Assembly (NCBI GenBank): GCA_019117605.1
Contig: DWZK01000116.1
Location: 1 to 64,000 of the forward strand
DNA length: 64,000 bases
Reading direction: 5' to 3'
Origin: Candidatus Intestinimonas stercoravium
Lineage (GTDB): Bacteria > Bacillota > Clostridia > Oscillospirales > Oscillospiraceae
Shown here: in pieces, positions 43,888 through 51,328 of the stretch
Layout of the letters: the number at the start of each line of letters is the position of its first letter
Position numbering within the stretch: the first letter of the stretch is position 1
Made by a program: the position numbers and the translations under genes
Notes under the pieces: model-generated
The model's input: only the letters and a program-made list of their open reading frames with translations
Told to the model about the DNA's origin: nothing
Databases searched by the model: none

Positions 43888-44646
43888 ATGGTGACCAAGC
43901 GGATCGTCCCCTGCCTGGACATCAGGGATGGCAGGGTGGTGAAAGGGGTCAACTTCCAGGGCCTCCAGGACGTGTCCGACCCGGTGGAGCTGGCCGCCCA
44001 CTACTCCCGCTCCGGCGCGGATGAGCTGGTGTTCTACGACATCACCGCCTCACACGAGGGGCGGCGGCTCTTCACCGACGTGCTCGCCCGGGTGGCCTCC
44101 CAGATCTTCATCCCCCTCACCGTGGGGGGCGGCATCCGGGGCCTGGACGACTTCGAGCGGGTCCTCTCCTGCGGGGCGGACAAGGTGTCGGTGAACTCCG
44201 GGGCCATCCGGCGGCCGGAGCTCATCCGGGAGGCGGCCAAGCGCTACGGCGACCAGTGCGTGGTCCTCTCGGTGGACGCCAAGCGGGTGGACGGGGCCTA
44301 CCATGTGTTCCTCAACGGCGGCCGGATCGACACCGGCATGGACGCCCTGGACTGGATCGAGCGGGGGGTGGACAGCGGCGCGGGAGAAGTGGTGGTGAAC
44401 TCCATCGACACCGACGGCGTGAAGAAGGGCTTCGATATCCCCATGCTCCGGGACGTGAGCCGGCGGGTGCGGGTGCCCATCGTGGCCTCCGGCGGCGCGG
44501 GGAGCGCGGAGGACTTCGTGGACCTGTTCCGGGCCCTGCCCGGCCTGTCCGCCGGCCTGGCGGCCAGCATCTTCCACTTCGGCGAGGTGACCATCCCGGA
44601 GCTGAAGCGAAAATTGGCAGAGAATGGAGCGTGTGTGCGGCTGTGA
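43888..44646 (+). CDS. hisF: Imidazole glycerol phosphate synthase, cyclase subunit
   Basis: This 252-aa barrel forms IGP and AICAR with HisH. Asp11 in [12 protein letters not shown] and the second acid in the SVDAKR strand near 127-132 are catalytic; [10 protein letters not shown] and [11 protein letters not shown] bind the phosphates. It is three bases after hisA with GGGAGG near the start. Its last bases contain the hisI start. Confidence 0.97.
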   Translation: MVTKRIVPCLDIRDGRVVKGVNFQGLQDVSDPVELAAHYSRSGADELVFYDITASHEGRRLFTDVLARVASQIFIPLTVGGGIRGLDDFERVLSCGADKVSVNSGAIRRPELIREAAKRYGDQCVVLSVDAKRVDGAYHVFLNGGRIDTGMDALDWIERGVDSGAGEVVVNSIDTDGVKKGFDIPMLRDVSRRVRVPIVASGGAGSAEDFVDLFRALPGLSAGLAASIFHFGEVTIPELKRKLAENGACVRL

Positions 44647-44978
44647 TCGAGATAGAAGGGCTGAAGTTCGATGACAGGGGGCTCATACCGGCTATCGTGC
44701 AGGATGCGGAGTCGGGGAAAGTGCTCACCCTGGCCTATATGGACCGGGAGTCCCTGGCCATCACCCTGGAGCGGAAGCTCACCTGCTTCTGGTCCCGCTC
44801 CCGGCAGGAGCTGTGGCTCAAGGGGGAGACCAGCGGGAACTACCAGCATGTGGTGGAGCTCCGGGCGGACTGCGACAGGGACGCCCTGCTGGTGCGGGTC
44901 CGCAAGGAGGGGCCGGCCTGCCACCTGGGCACCGACTCCTGCTTCGACGGCGGGCGCATCTATCCAAAGGAGGACTGA
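44643..44978 (+). CDS. hisI: Phosphoribosyl-AMP cyclohydrolase
   Basis: This 111-aa enzyme opens the adenine ring of PR-AMP. Zinc and magnesium ligands are visible: [19 protein letters not shown] in outline, the [10 protein letters not shown] Asp/Cys site and CHLGTDSCF. It starts at GTG overlapping the hisF stop (GTGA). The cyclohydrolase and pyrophosphohydrolase are separate genes here, not fused as in enterobacteria. Confidence 0.95.
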   Translation: MIEIEGLKFDDRGLIPAIVQDAESGKVLTLAYMDRESLAITLERKLTCFWSRSRQELWLKGETSGNYQHVVELRADCDRDALLVRVRKEGPACHLGTDSCFDGGRIYPKED

Positions 44979-44979
44979 C

Positions 44980-45312
44980 ATGGAGGAGACATTCAGCTAC
45001 GAGGGGCTCTACGAGCTTCTGGAGGAGCGGGACCGGCTGCGCCCCGCGGGCTCGTACACGACCTACCTCTTCGAGAAGGGCCTGGACAAGATCCTCAAGA
45101 AGGTGGGGGAGGAGTGCACCGAGGTGATCATCGCCGCCAAGGACCAGGACCACAGGGAGACCGTGTATGAGATCGCCGACCTGGCCTACCATGTGATGGT
45201 GCTGATGGTGGCCGCCGGGATCGGCCTGGACGAGGTCCGGGAGGAGCTCGCCAGCCGCCACGTCATCGACCACAAGGTCAAGCAGGAGAAGATGGCCTCG
45301 GACCACCAGTGA
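44980..45312 (+). CDS. hisE: Phosphoribosyl-ATP pyrophosphatase
   Basis: This 110-aa MazG-like all-helical protein hydrolyses PR-ATP to PR-AMP. YLFEKGLDKILKKVGEECTEVIIAAK in outline carries the Glu residues for magnesium, with E..D further on in YEIADLAYHVMVLM. AGGAGG stands just before the ATG and overlaps the end of hisI. It is the last of ten his genes. Confidence 0.95.
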   Translation: MEETFSYEGLYELLEERDRLRPAGSYTTYLFEKGLDKILKKVGEECTEVIIAAKDQDHRETVYEIADLAYHVMVLMVAAGIGLDEVREELASRHVIDHKVKQEKMASDHQ

Positions 45313-45349
45313 TCCGCCGCGGGCGCGACAGGCGGCCCGCCATAACGAT

Positions 45350-45386
45350 AAAAATGTGCCGCCCTCGGTAAGCGAGAGCGGCACAT
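45350..45386 (-). terminator. Terminator of the transketolase-SGNH unit
   Basis: The minus strand shows a 9-bp stem ATGTGCCGC with an inner CTCG/CGAG, followed by ATTTTTA. It lies between the convergent his and transketolase operons and may stop both. Confidence 0.8.
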
Positions 45387-45406
45387 ATCTTGACCATGCC
45401 TGGGAC

Positions 45407-45982
45407 CTATACGGGGACTGGGGGCAGGGCGGCGGCGAAGGCGGCGGCCATGAGCCGGTGCCCTTCGCGGCCAAGGTGGAGCCCGTCCAGATAGAGGGCC
45501 TCCCCCCGGGGCGGCGCGAAGGCGGGGAGGGAGAAGTCCACGGTCCCGATCCGAAAGACGCGGGCGGACCGGATCAGCCAGTCCCGGTAGGCCGCCCGGA
45601 CGGGCTCCAGAGCCTGGAAGTCCGCCAGCTCCCTCCACGGGGCGGGGAGGAGGGAGGGATACACCGGAGCGGGGAGGCCCAGCAGGACCTTGAGCCCCAG
45701 GGCCAGGGCCTGATGGACCAGGGCGGCCATGTCCGCCCTGGCCTGGGCGTCTGTGCCGCTGAAGAGGATATCGTTGCCGCCTCCCATGACGAAGAGCAGC
45801 CGGGGGGCCTCCTCGGCCACGTCCCGCCGGAATCGGGCGAGCATCCCGCCGGCGGTGTCCCCATTGACCCCCTTGTTGACGATCGTATGGCCGGTCATCT
45901 CCGCAGCCAGGGAGACCCAGCAGTCTCTGCGGGGGACGCCGTAGCCGTAGGTGAGGCTGTCCCCCAGGCAGACGATCTTCAT
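45407..45982 (-). CDS. SGNH/GDSL hydrolase
   Basis: This 191-aa esterase-like protein has the four SGNH blocks: Ser9 in LGDSLTYG, the Gly near 44 in NGDTAGG, Asn70 in GGGND and the DGLH pair (Asp166, His169). The fold resembles TesA and related lipases or acetyl-esterases. There is no signal peptide, so it is cytoplasmic. The ATG overlaps the stop of the transketolase C-terminal gene (ATGA), so it is translated from the same message. The substrate is unknown. Confidence 0.88.
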   Translation of the reverse strand: MKIVCLGDSLTYGYGVPRRDCWVSLAAEMTGHTIVNKGVNGDTAGGMLARFRRDVAEEAPRLLFVMGGGNDILFSGTDAQARADMAALVHQALALGLKVLLGLPAPVYPSLLPAPWRELADFQALEPVRAAYRDWLIRSARVFRIGTVDFSLPAFAPPRGEALYLDGLHLGREGHRLMAAAFAAALPPVPV

Positions 45983-46929
45983 GCCCGCTTCAGGGCCAGG
46001 GCGGCCCGGACCTTGCCGGCGATGCCCTCGGCGGTGAGGCCGAAGGCGGCCAGCACCTCGGCCGCCTTGCCGGAGCGGCCGAACACGTCCTCCACGCCGT
46101 GGCGCACCACCGGCACCGGGCAGGTGCCGGAGAGATATTCCGCCACAGCGGAGCCCAGGCCGCCGACGATGCTGTGCTCTTCGGTGGTGACGATGGCGCC
46201 TGTCTCCCGGGCGGCCTGGAGCACCAGCTCCCCGTCCAGGGGCTTGACGGTGTGCATATCGATGACCCGGACGCTCACCCCCTCGCCGGAGAGGGCTTCG
46301 GCGGCCTTCATGGCCTCCTGGACCATGAGCCCCACGGCGATCACGGTGACGTCGCTCCCCTGCCGGAGAGTGACCCCCTTGCCCAGCTGGAAGGAGTAGC
46401 CGGGCAGGTCGTCGGTGAGGCCCTCCACGGCGGAGCGGCCCAGGCGCAGGTAGGCGGGGCCTTCGTAGTCCACCAGGGCCCGGACGGCGGCCCGCATCTC
46501 GTTGCCGTCGCAGGGGCAGCAGACCACCATGCCGGGGATGGCCCGCATGATGGCGAGATCCTCACAGCACTGGTGGGTGGCGCCGTCCTCTCCCACGGAC
46601 AGCCCGCCGTGGGAGCCCACCACCTTCACGTTGAGGTGGGGATAGGCGATGGAGTTGCGCACCTGCTCGAAGGCCCGCCCGGTGGCGAACATGGCGAAGC
46701 TGTTGGCGAAGGGCTTCTTCCCACAGGCGGCCAGTCCGGCGGCCACGCCCATCATGTTGGCCTCGGCGATGCCCATATTGAAGAACCGGTCGGGATAGGC
46801 CTTGGCGAAGCCCTTGGTCATGGTGGAGCCGGAGAGATCGGCGTCCAGGACCACCAGCTCCGGATGGTCGGCGCCCAGGGCGACGAGAGCGTCGCCATAG
46901 GCGGCGCGGGTGGCGATCTTCTCTCCCAT
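45979..46929 (-). CDS. Transketolase, C-terminal subunit
   Basis: This 316-aa protein corresponds to the pyrimidine-binding and C-terminal domains of transketolase. FNMGIAEANMMGVAAGLAACGKKPFANSFA in outline carries the catalytic Glu; GATHQCCEDLAIMRAIPGM and TTEEHSIVGGLGSA are typical. ATG 46929 starts one base after the N-terminal subunit's stop; GGAG is upstream. It forms one enzyme with its neighbour, a common split form in Clostridia and archaea. Confidence 0.94.
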   Translation of the reverse strand: MGEKIATRAAYGDALVALGADHPELVVLDADLSGSTMTKGFAKAYPDRFFNMGIAEANMMGVAAGLAACGKKPFANSFAMFATGRAFEQVRNSIAYPHLNVKVVGSHGGLSVGEDGATHQCCEDLAIMRAIPGMVVCCPCDGNEMRAAVRALVDYEGPAYLRLGRSAVEGLTDDLPGYSFQLGKGVTLRQGSDVTVIAVGLMVQEAMKAAEALSGEGVSVRVIDMHTVKPLDGELVLQAARETGAIVTTEEHSIVGGLGSAVAEYLSGTCPVPVVRHGVEDVFGRSGKAAEVLAAFGLTAEGIAGKVRAALALKRA

Positions 46930-46930
46930 G

Positions 46931-47776
46931 TCACATCTCCTCCATTTCCGCCAGACGGGCCTCCAGCTCCGCCATGGCCTGCTCATACTGCTCCTTGTTG
47001 GGGGCCTTGCCGTGCCAGCCGGGGTCGCCCTCCATGAAGGAGACTCCCTTGCCCTTGACGGTGTGGGCCAGGATGACGGTGGGCTTGTCCTTGCAGCGCT
47101 CCGCCAGGACGAGGGCCGCTTCGATGGCGGCATAGTCGTGGCCGTCGATCTGGAGCACGTTCCAGCCGAAGGCGGCGAATTTCCGGTCCAGAGGCTCGGA
47201 GGGCATGACATCGGCGGTCCGCCCGTCGATCTGGAGGCCGTTGACGTCCACGATGGCGCACAGGTCGTCCAGGTGGTACTTGGCCGCGGCCATGGCCGCC
47301 TCCCAGACCTGCCCCTCTTCGATCTCGCCGTCGCCCAAGACGGCGTAGACCCGATAGTCCGCCCCGTCCAGCTTGCTGGAGAGCGCCATGCCCACGGCGG
47401 CGGAGATCCCCTGGCCCAGAGAGCCCGTGGACATATCCACCCCGGGGACGCTGTTCATATCCGGGTGACCGGAATAGTGGCTGTGGATCGAGCGGAAGAG
47501 CTTGCAGTCCTCCACCGGGAAATAGCCGCGGAGGGCCAGGAGGGCGTAGAGGGCGGGGGTGCAGTGCCCCTTGGAGAGCACGAGCCGGTCCCGGCCGGGC
47601 AGCCGGGGATCCTTGGGATCGATACGCATGTGCTGGAAATACAGGGTGGTCAGGATATCCATGACCGATAGTGAGCCGCCGATATGTCCGGAGGCAGCGG
47701 TGTAGACCATATCCAGGGCCAGTATCCGGGCCCGCTGAGCGGTGAGCGCCAGCTGGCGGAGGCGGGGCTGTTCCAT
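46931..47776 (-). CDS. Transketolase, N-terminal subunit
   Basis: This 281-aa protein is the ThDP pyrophosphate-binding half. GHIGGSLSVMDILTTLYF in outline, SKGHCTPALYALLALRG, and the ThDP motif GDGEIEEGQVWEAAM (near 143-157) with Asn in VDVNGLQIDG are clear. ATG 47776 has AAAGGA eight bases upstream; an ATG three codons earlier is closer to it. It leads a three-gene operon divergent from a DeoR regulator. Confidence 0.94.
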   Translation of the reverse strand: MEQPRLRQLALTAQRARILALDMVYTAASGHIGGSLSVMDILTTLYFQHMRIDPKDPRLPGRDRLVLSKGHCTPALYALLALRGYFPVEDCKLFRSIHSHYSGHPDMNSVPGVDMSTGSLGQGISAAVGMALSSKLDGADYRVYAVLGDGEIEEGQVWEAAMAAAKYHLDDLCAIVDVNGLQIDGRTADVMPSEPLDRKFAAFGWNVLQIDGHDYAAIEAALVLAERCKDKPTVILAHTVKGKGVSFMEGDPGWHGKAPNKEQYEQAMAELEARLAEMEEM

Positions 47777-47815
47777 TGTGATCATCCTTTCCTGCGCGGG
47801 TCTTGAACTGGTCTT

Positions 47816-47844
47816 AGTATAATCCAAGGGAGGGGAGGGCGCAA
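47816..47844 (-). promoter_or_regulatory. Promoter of the transketolase operon
   Basis: On the minus strand TTGCGC (47839-47844) and TATACT (47816-47821) are 17 bp apart, about 35 bp upstream of the start codon. Confidence 0.75.
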
Positions 47845-47875
47845 GAGGAATTATGATCGTTTTCTTTACTTCCAC

Positions 47876-47904
47876 TTGCGTTTTGGACCAAAATGCGCTA
47901 TGAT
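47876..47904 (+). promoter_or_regulatory. Promoter of the deoR-type gene
   Basis: TTGCGT (47876-47881) and TATGAT (47899-47904) are 17 bp apart. The two divergent promoters are only about 30 bp apart, so one repressor site could control both. Confidence 0.75.
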
Positions 47905-47956
47905 ACTTTTTAAGAAAACCGCCGGGATTTCATACGGCGGACAGGAGGCTTTCGCA

Positions 47957-48706
47957 TTGTTCAATCAAAGGCAACTGGAGATCATCGATCTCCTGCAGAC
48001 GGAGGACAAGGTCAGCGTCAGCGAGCTCACCCAGCGCTTCGGCGTGTCTCTGGTCACTGTGCGGCAGGACCTGAAAAAACTGGAGGACCAGGGGGTCCTC
48101 AAGCGGACCCACGGCGGTGCGGTCCCCGTGGATAACGGATATGATACCTCCACACGGATGTGGAACAATTACGAGCAGAAGCTGCAGATCGCCCAGCGAG
48201 CGGCCGCCATGGTGTCCGATGGTGAGACGATCATCGTGGAGACGGGCTCCACCTGCTCCCTCCTGGCCCGGGAGCTGGCCTCCAAGCGGGGGATCACAGT
48301 GATCACCAACTCGGTATTCCTCTGTAATTTCGTCCGCCGCAGCCCCTCTCTGGACGTGGTGCTGCTGGGCGGCTCTTTCCAGCACGACGCCGAGGCCAAC
48401 GTGGGCCCGCTGACGAAGCTGGGACTGGCCCAGTTCTCGGTGGACAAGTGCTTCATCGGCGCGGACGCCATCAGCGAGGAGAAGGGCGTCTCCACTATCA
48501 ATCTCTTCCGGGCCGAAGTGGCCCGGGCCATGGCCAAGTCGGCAAAGAAGATGATCGTGCTGGCCACCTCTGATAAGGTGGGCGCCAGTGCCGTGGCCTC
48601 CAGCTTCCCCCTGTCCGCCGTGCACACCGTCATCACGGATAAGGGCCTGAGCGCCGGCGGCCGGCAGCTCTTGGAAAAAGCAGGCGTGGAGGTCATCACG
48701 GTCTGA
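47957..48706 (+). CDS. DeoR/GlpR family transcriptional regulator
   Basis: This 249-aa protein has the DeoR helix-turn-helix (VSVSELTQRFGVSLVTVRQDLKKLEDQGVLKRTHGGAV in outline, residues 20-57) and a sugar-phosphate isomerase-like sensor domain with VETGSTCSLLARELA and FIGADAIS. The start is TTG, fixed by AGGAGG eight bases upstream; longer ATG readings run through the promoter. It is divergent from the split transketolase genes and probably represses them in response to a sugar phosphate. Confidence 0.9.
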   Translation: MFNQRQLEIIDLLQTEDKVSVSELTQRFGVSLVTVRQDLKKLEDQGVLKRTHGGAVPVDNGYDTSTRMWNNYEQKLQIAQRAAAMVSDGETIIVETGSTCSLLARELASKRGITVITNSVFLCNFVRRSPSLDVVLLGGSFQHDAEANVGPLTKLGLAQFSVDKCFIGADAISEEKGVSTINLFRAEVARAMAKSAKKMIVLATSDKVGASAVASSFPLSAVHTVITDKGLSAGGRQLLEKAGVEVITV

Positions 48707-48733
48707 GCACATTTCTTTGGATGGTGATATGGG

Positions 48734-48798
48734 TTCATAAAAAGTTCATGTATCCTTCAAGGACTGTCCATCTACAGAGGAGAGGGGTATGGTATAGT
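48734..48798 (+). promoter_or_regulatory. sRNA unit 1 promoter with 11-bp-spaced TTCA repeats
   Basis: TTCA at 48734, 48745 and 48756 and TCCA at 48767 are exactly 11 bp apart, the spacing bound by PhoB/OmpR-type response regulators. The fourth copy falls at the -35 position. An extended -10 TGGTATAGT follows with TATAGT at 48793-48798. There is no good -35 hexamer, which suits activator dependence. Confidence 0.75.
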
Positions 48799-48804
48799 AA
48801 GGGC

Positions 48805-48915
48805 GTGGACAGGAAAGCAAGACCAACTTCATCATCTCCAAACCTCCTCTCTCTTTCTTCTCAACGACTAAACAGGCAGAAGGGCCCCGCCACGGGACAT
48901 GGCGGGGCCCCTTTG
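48805..48915 (+). ncRNA. Candidate small RNA, copy 1
   Basis: The predicted transcript is about 110 nt. It has a 5' segment GTGGACAGGAAAGC, a long pyrimidine tract at 48843-48862 containing CCTCCTCTCTC that is complementary to Shine-Dalgarno sequences, and a 10-bp terminator stem (48882-48891 with 48901-48910) followed by CTTT. The family is unknown to me. The tract would be unpaired and suited to base-pairing with ribosome sites of target mRNAs. Confidence 0.7.
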
Positions 48916-48950
48916 TGTCCTGCGCGGAGATATCCAGGGAGAGGCCCAAG

Positions 48951-49015
48951 TTCATAAAAAGTTCACGCATCCTTCAAGGACTGTCCATCTACAGAAGAGG
49001 CGGGTATGGTATAGT
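48951..49015 (+). promoter_or_regulatory. sRNA unit 2 promoter with 11-bp-spaced TTCA repeats
   Basis: The same array as unit 1: TTCA at 48951, 48962 and 48973, TCCA at 48984, and TATAGT at 49010-49015. The distance from repeat array to -10 is identical in all three units. Confidence 0.75.
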
Positions 49016-49021
49016 AAGGGC

Positions 49022-49131
49022 GTGGACAGGAAAGCAAGACCAACTTCATCATCTCCAAACCTCCTCTCTCTTTCTCTCAACGACTAAACAGGCAGAAGGG
49101 CCCCGCCACGGGACATGGCGGGGCCCTTTTG
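49022..49131 (+). ncRNA. Candidate small RNA, copy 2
   Basis: This unit is almost identical to copy 1; the pyrimidine tract (from 49060) is one base shorter, which would break any shared reading frame. The terminator stem 49098-49107 with 49117-49126 ends in TTTT, the best terminator of the three. Confidence 0.72.
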
Positions 49132-49166
49132 TGTCCTGCGCGGAGATATCCAGGGAGAGGCCCGGA

Positions 49167-49231
49167 TTCATAGAAAGTTCACGCATCCTTCAAGGACTGT
49201 CCATCCACGGATGGGATGGGTATGGTATAGT
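49167..49231 (+). promoter_or_regulatory. sRNA unit 3 promoter with 11-bp-spaced TTCA repeats
   Basis: TTCA at 49167, 49178 and 49189 and TCCA at 49200 keep the 11-bp phase, with TATAGT at 49226-49231. The spacer between array and -10 has diverged in sequence but not in length. Confidence 0.75.
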
Positions 49232-49237
49232 AAGGGC

Positions 49238-49348
49238 GTGGACAGGAAAGCAAGACCAAACTTCATCTCTCCGATCTCCTCTCTCTTTCTTGATCAAAAC
49301 ACCGATCGACCGAAAGGGCCCTGCCGTGTCAGGCGGCAGGGCCCTTTC
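49238..49348 (+). ncRNA. Candidate small RNA, copy 3 (diverged)
   Basis: The 5' segment and CTCCTCTCTCTTTCT tract (from 49276) are kept, while the linker after it differs. The terminator stem reads GGGCCCTGCC/GGCAGGGCCC against GGGCCCCGCC/GGCGGGGCCC in copies 1 and 2: a C-G to T-A change on both arms, a compensatory pair that supports a selected RNA structure. The tail is TTTC. Confidence 0.72.
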
Positions 49349-49380
49349 GCTGCGTTTGGAGAGGCCGGAGCATCATCAGG

Positions 49381-49414
49381 AAGGCCCTGCACGGCAGATG
49401 CCGTACAGGGCCTT
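49381..49414 (-). terminator. Hairpin at the end of the ABC transporter operon
   Basis: A 15-bp stem with one mismatch and a 4-nt loop lies 30 bp after the ATPase stop codon, convergent with the sRNA array. T-runs are weak on both strands. Confidence 0.55.
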
Positions 49415-49443
49415 CTCGGTGTTCGATATCGTGGATAGGAGGT

Positions 49444-50238
49444 TCAAGACAGCAGGAGCTTGTCATCGGCCTCGTCGGAGCCGCTGGCCCGGCTGAACAG
49501 GGCCAGGAGCTGCTCCACGGTGAGCTTCTTCTTCTCCTCGCCGGAGACGTCCACCACGATCCTGCCGTCATACATCATGATGAGCCGGTTGCCGTGGGCG
49601 ATGGCGTCACGCATGTTGTGGGTGATCATCAGGGTGGTGAGATGGTCCTGCTGGACGATCTTCTCAGTGGTAGAGAGCACCTTGGCGGCAGTCTTGGGGT
49701 CCAGGGCGGCCGTATGCTCGTCCAGGAGGAGGAGCTTGGGCTTTTTCAGCGTGGCCATGAGCAGGGTCAGGGCCTGCCGCTGTCCGCCGGAGAGGAGGCC
49801 CACCTTGGTGGTCAGACGGTCCTCAAGGTCCAGATCCAGGATCTTCAGGAGCTCCCGGTACTGCTCCCGCTCAGCCTTGGTGATGCCCGGGCGAAGGGAG
49901 CGGGGCTGCCCACGGCGGGCCGCCAGAGCCAAGTTCTCCTCGATCTGCATGGTGGCCGCCGTGCCCATCATGGGATCCTGGAAGACCCGGCCGATGAGGG
50001 CGGCACGCTTGTGCTCGGGGAGGCGGGTCACATCCTGCCCGCCGATAGAGATGGTGCCGCTGTCGGCGGGGTAGACGCCGGCCACCAGGTTGAGCAGCGT
50101 GGACTTACCGGCGCCGTTGCCGCCGATGACGGTGGCGAAGTCCCCCTCCTCCAGAGTGAGGGACACCCCCTTCAGAGCCACCTTCTCATTGATGGTCCCG
50201 GTGTTGAAGGTCTTGCGGAGATCTTTGACCTCAAGCAT
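49444..50238 (-). CDS. ABC transporter ATP-binding protein (TrpZ/PF04392-linked type)
   Basis: This 264-aa ATPase has Walker A GGNGAGKST near 39-47, the Q-loop, signature LSGGQRQ near 149-155, Walker B LLLLDEHTAALDP and the switch His in MITHNM. It energises import through the adjacent BPD_transp_2-type permease. AAAAGGAGG precedes the ATG, which lies inside the last codons of the permease (8-bp overlap). This is the third gene of the operon. Confidence 0.92.
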   Translation of the reverse strand: MLEVKDLRKTFNTGTINEKVALKGVSLTLEEGDFATVIGGNGAGKSTLLNLVAGVYPADSGTISIGGQDVTRLPEHKRAALIGRVFQDPMMGTAATMQIEENLALAARRGQPRSLRPGITKAEREQYRELLKILDLDLEDRLTTKVGLLSGGQRQALTLLMATLKKPKLLLLDEHTAALDPKTAAKVLSTTEKIVQQDHLTTLMITHNMRDAIAHGNRLIMMYDGRIVVDVSGEEKKKLTVEQLLALFSRASGSDEADDKLLLS

Positions 50239-51178
50239 GGCGGCCGGCCTCCTTTTTCGCGGACTTGCTGAAATAGCGGCCCTTCCAGTAGGGAACAGCC
50301 AGGAACACGGCCACCACCAGAGCGGTGAGGAGCTTCAGGTCGTTGGTGTCCAGGCCCAGGCGCAGGACGAACTGGATGACCACATAATAGATGATGGCGC
50401 CGATGACGGCGGAGAGGAGCTTGAGGGCAAAGTTGTGGAACAGCTTGGAGAAGATGACCTCGCCGATGATGACGGCGGCCAGGCCGATGACGATGGCGCC
50501 GCGGCCCATGTCGATGGTGGAGCTGCCCTGGTACTGGGCCAGGAGGGCGCCCGAGAGGGCCACCAGGCCGTTGGAGACCATCAGGCCCAGGACAGTGGTG
50601 AAGTTGGTGTTGATGCCCTGGGCCCGGGCCATGTTGGGGTTGGCGCCGGTGGCCCGGAGGGCGGAGCCCAGCTCCCGGCCGAAGAACCAGTAGAGCACCG
50701 CGATGAGCGCCGCCGTGATCACTGCGAGCAGCAGGATGGGGTTATTGAGGGCCACGTCCCGGATATAGCGGGAGGAGACCAGCAGGTCGAAGTCGTTGAC
50801 GCTCACCGCCAGGCTGGCCTTGGTCCCCGCGTCCGTGCCGAAGCCCATGATGCGCAGATTGATCGAGTAGAGGGCCAGTTGGGTCAGGATACCGGAGAGG
50901 ATGGCCGGGATCCCACACAGGGTGTGGAAAAGTCCCGTCACCAGTCCGGCCAGCATACCGGCCAGGATCGCGCAGAGCACTGCGATCCAGATGTTGCAGC
51001 CGTTGACAGTCAACAGCACACAGACCGCGCCGCCGGTGGCCAGAGAGCCGTCTACCGTCAGATCGGCCACGTCCAGGATGCGGAAGGTGATATAGACGCC
51101 GATGGCCATGATGCCCCAGATCAGGCCCTGGCCCACCGCGCCCGGCATAGCGCGCAGCAGCGCCGTCAGGAAGTCCAT
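50231..51178 (-). CDS. ABC transporter permease (branched-chain/sugar type)
   Basis: This 315-aa membrane protein has eight to ten hydrophobic segments and resembles the BPD_transp_2 permeases that pair with PF04392 binding proteins (TrpY-like). GTDAGTKASLAVSVNDFDLL lies in a loop, and GLMVSNGLVALSGALLAQYQG in outline is the ATPase-contact region. GGAGG is upstream of the ATG. The tail is basic. Confidence 0.9.
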   Translation of the reverse strand: MDFLTALLRAMPGAVGQGLIWGIMAIGVYITFRILDVADLTVDGSLATGGAVCVLLTVNGCNIWIAVLCAILAGMLAGLVTGLFHTLCGIPAILSGILTQLALYSINLRIMGFGTDAGTKASLAVSVNDFDLLVSSRYIRDVALNNPILLLAVITAALIAVLYWFFGRELGSALRATGANPNMARAQGINTNFTTVLGLMVSNGLVALSGALLAQYQGSSTIDMGRGAIVIGLAAVIIGEVIFSKLFHNFALKLLSAVIGAIIYYVVIQFVLRLGLDTNDLKLLTALVVAVFLAVPYWKGRYFSKSAKKEAGRHA

Positions 51179-51328
51179 GGTTCATTCCTCCAAAAGTTTA
51201 TGATCGTCACATAGTATAGCAAAAGGAGGCGGGAAAGGGAAGCCCCTTTCCCGCCCGGATCGCGGAAGACCTGCCGGCGGGGAGAAGAGGACCGGCGCGG
51301 CAGGGAGAGCACGGAGGAGAGCGACGCC

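Larger units (their letters stand above)
48734..49348 (+). repeat. Three tandem ~217-bp repeats, each a small-RNA gene unit
   Basis: Three direct repeats (starts 48734, 48951, 49167; periods 217 and 216) each contain upstream TTCA repeats, an extended -10, a transcribed region and a terminator hairpin. Units 1 and 2 are almost identical with one 1-nt indel; unit 3 is diverged in its 3' half. No reading frame is kept across the units. Confidence 0.93.

Noticed and set aside
48805-49087. Plus-strand ORFs beginning GTGGACAGG in the tandem repeats
   Set aside because: The frame changes between copies through 1-nt indels and runs through the terminator hairpin; no ribosome site is placed before it. 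The repeats behave as RNA genes.
48734-49348. CRISPR array
   Set aside because: The repeats are ~217 bp with near-identical content and contain promoters and terminators; there are no short repeats with unique spacers and no cas genes.
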